Assembly: GCA_002323775.1 (NCBI GenBank)
Contig: DCPV01000159.1
Location: 1-12,771, forward strand
DNA length: 12,771 nucleotides
Source of the DNA: Firmicutes bacterium UBA1535
Lineage (GTDB): Bacteria > Bacillota > Clostridia > Tissierellales > Sedimentibacteraceae
Direction: 5' to 3'
The position numbers were made by a program, and so were the translations under genes. Below, piece by piece: positions 12,670-12,771 of this stretch; positions within the stretch are counted from its first letter, which is position 1, and every line of letters begins with the position of its first letter. The notes beneath the pieces were generated by a model. It ran no database searches. It was not told the DNA's origin and saw nothing but the letters and a program-made list of their open reading frames with translations.

Positions 12670-12771
12670 TTATAACTGTATTCTCTCAAACATTCTTTCT
12701 ACTTCGTATCTTGTCATCTTTATAATTGTTGGGCGTCCATGCGGACAGGTATAAGGGCTTTTTGCATTTGA
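12670..12771 (-). CDS. mutL: DNA mismatch repair protein MutL, C-terminal end only
   Basis: Only the last 33 codons and the stop (12672-12670) are inside the window; the rest lies to the right. The visible residues contain CPHGRPT, the conserved C-terminal motif of MutL proteins with endonuclease activity, where the Cys and His help bind zinc. It is followed by the typical closing helix [13 protein letters not shown]. MutL links MutS mismatch detection to strand removal, and this branch nicks DNA itself. miaA follows 59 bases downstream; a six-base inverted word pair (TAATGG/CCATTA) lies in between without a T tract, so co-transcription is likely. Confidence 0.93.
   Translation of the reverse strand, partial: SNAKSPYTCPHGRPTIIKMTRYEVERMFERIQL

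Overview
This is an AT-rich window (roughly 70% A+T or more) with strong GGAGG-type ribosome sites, short intergenic spaces and sigma-A style promoters. It looks like chromosome from a low-GC Bacillota, most likely a clostridial lineage. The neighbourhood mutL-miaA-(YnbB-type PLP enzyme)-...-lexA/LysM suppressor agrees with that. The exact taxon cannot be fixed from the sequence.

Left part, plus strand (1-3924): a hairpin terminator at the edge, a small four-helix membrane protein of unknown role, purB (adenylosuccinate lyase), a 644-base AT-rich gap with several perfect inverted repeats, and a complete Xer-type tyrosine recombinase. Middle (4070-6739): a small ABM-like protein and a YneA-like LysM cell-division suppressor on the minus strand, divergent from lexA and a CorA-type metal channel on the plus strand. 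The yneA/lexA gap holds two promoters and three LexA-box-like sites, which is a self-regulated SOS switch.

Right part, all minus strand (6909-12771): read in the direction of transcription it is mutL (last 33 codons), miaA, a YnbB/methionine-gamma-lyase-like PLP enzyme, a GNAT acetyltransferase, a PfkB-family sugar or nucleoside kinase, then a compact padR-DUF2812-lipoprotein operon with its own promoter and a 10-bp dyad likely bound by PadR. A long hairpin between corA and the lipoprotein gene terminates the converging transcripts.

Most genes are housekeeping or widely known families. I see no phage, CRISPR, toxin-antitoxin or biosynthetic cluster. The most interesting signals are regulatory. 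The GNAT gene's leader has a hairpin arm that could pair either locally or with the gene's own Shine-Dalgarno. The kinase gene's leader has a closing helix that covers its Shine-Dalgarno. miaA has no ATG, GTG or TTG in a usable position and appears to start on ATA. The lexA -10 element lies exactly in the loop of a 16-17 bp perfect dyad.
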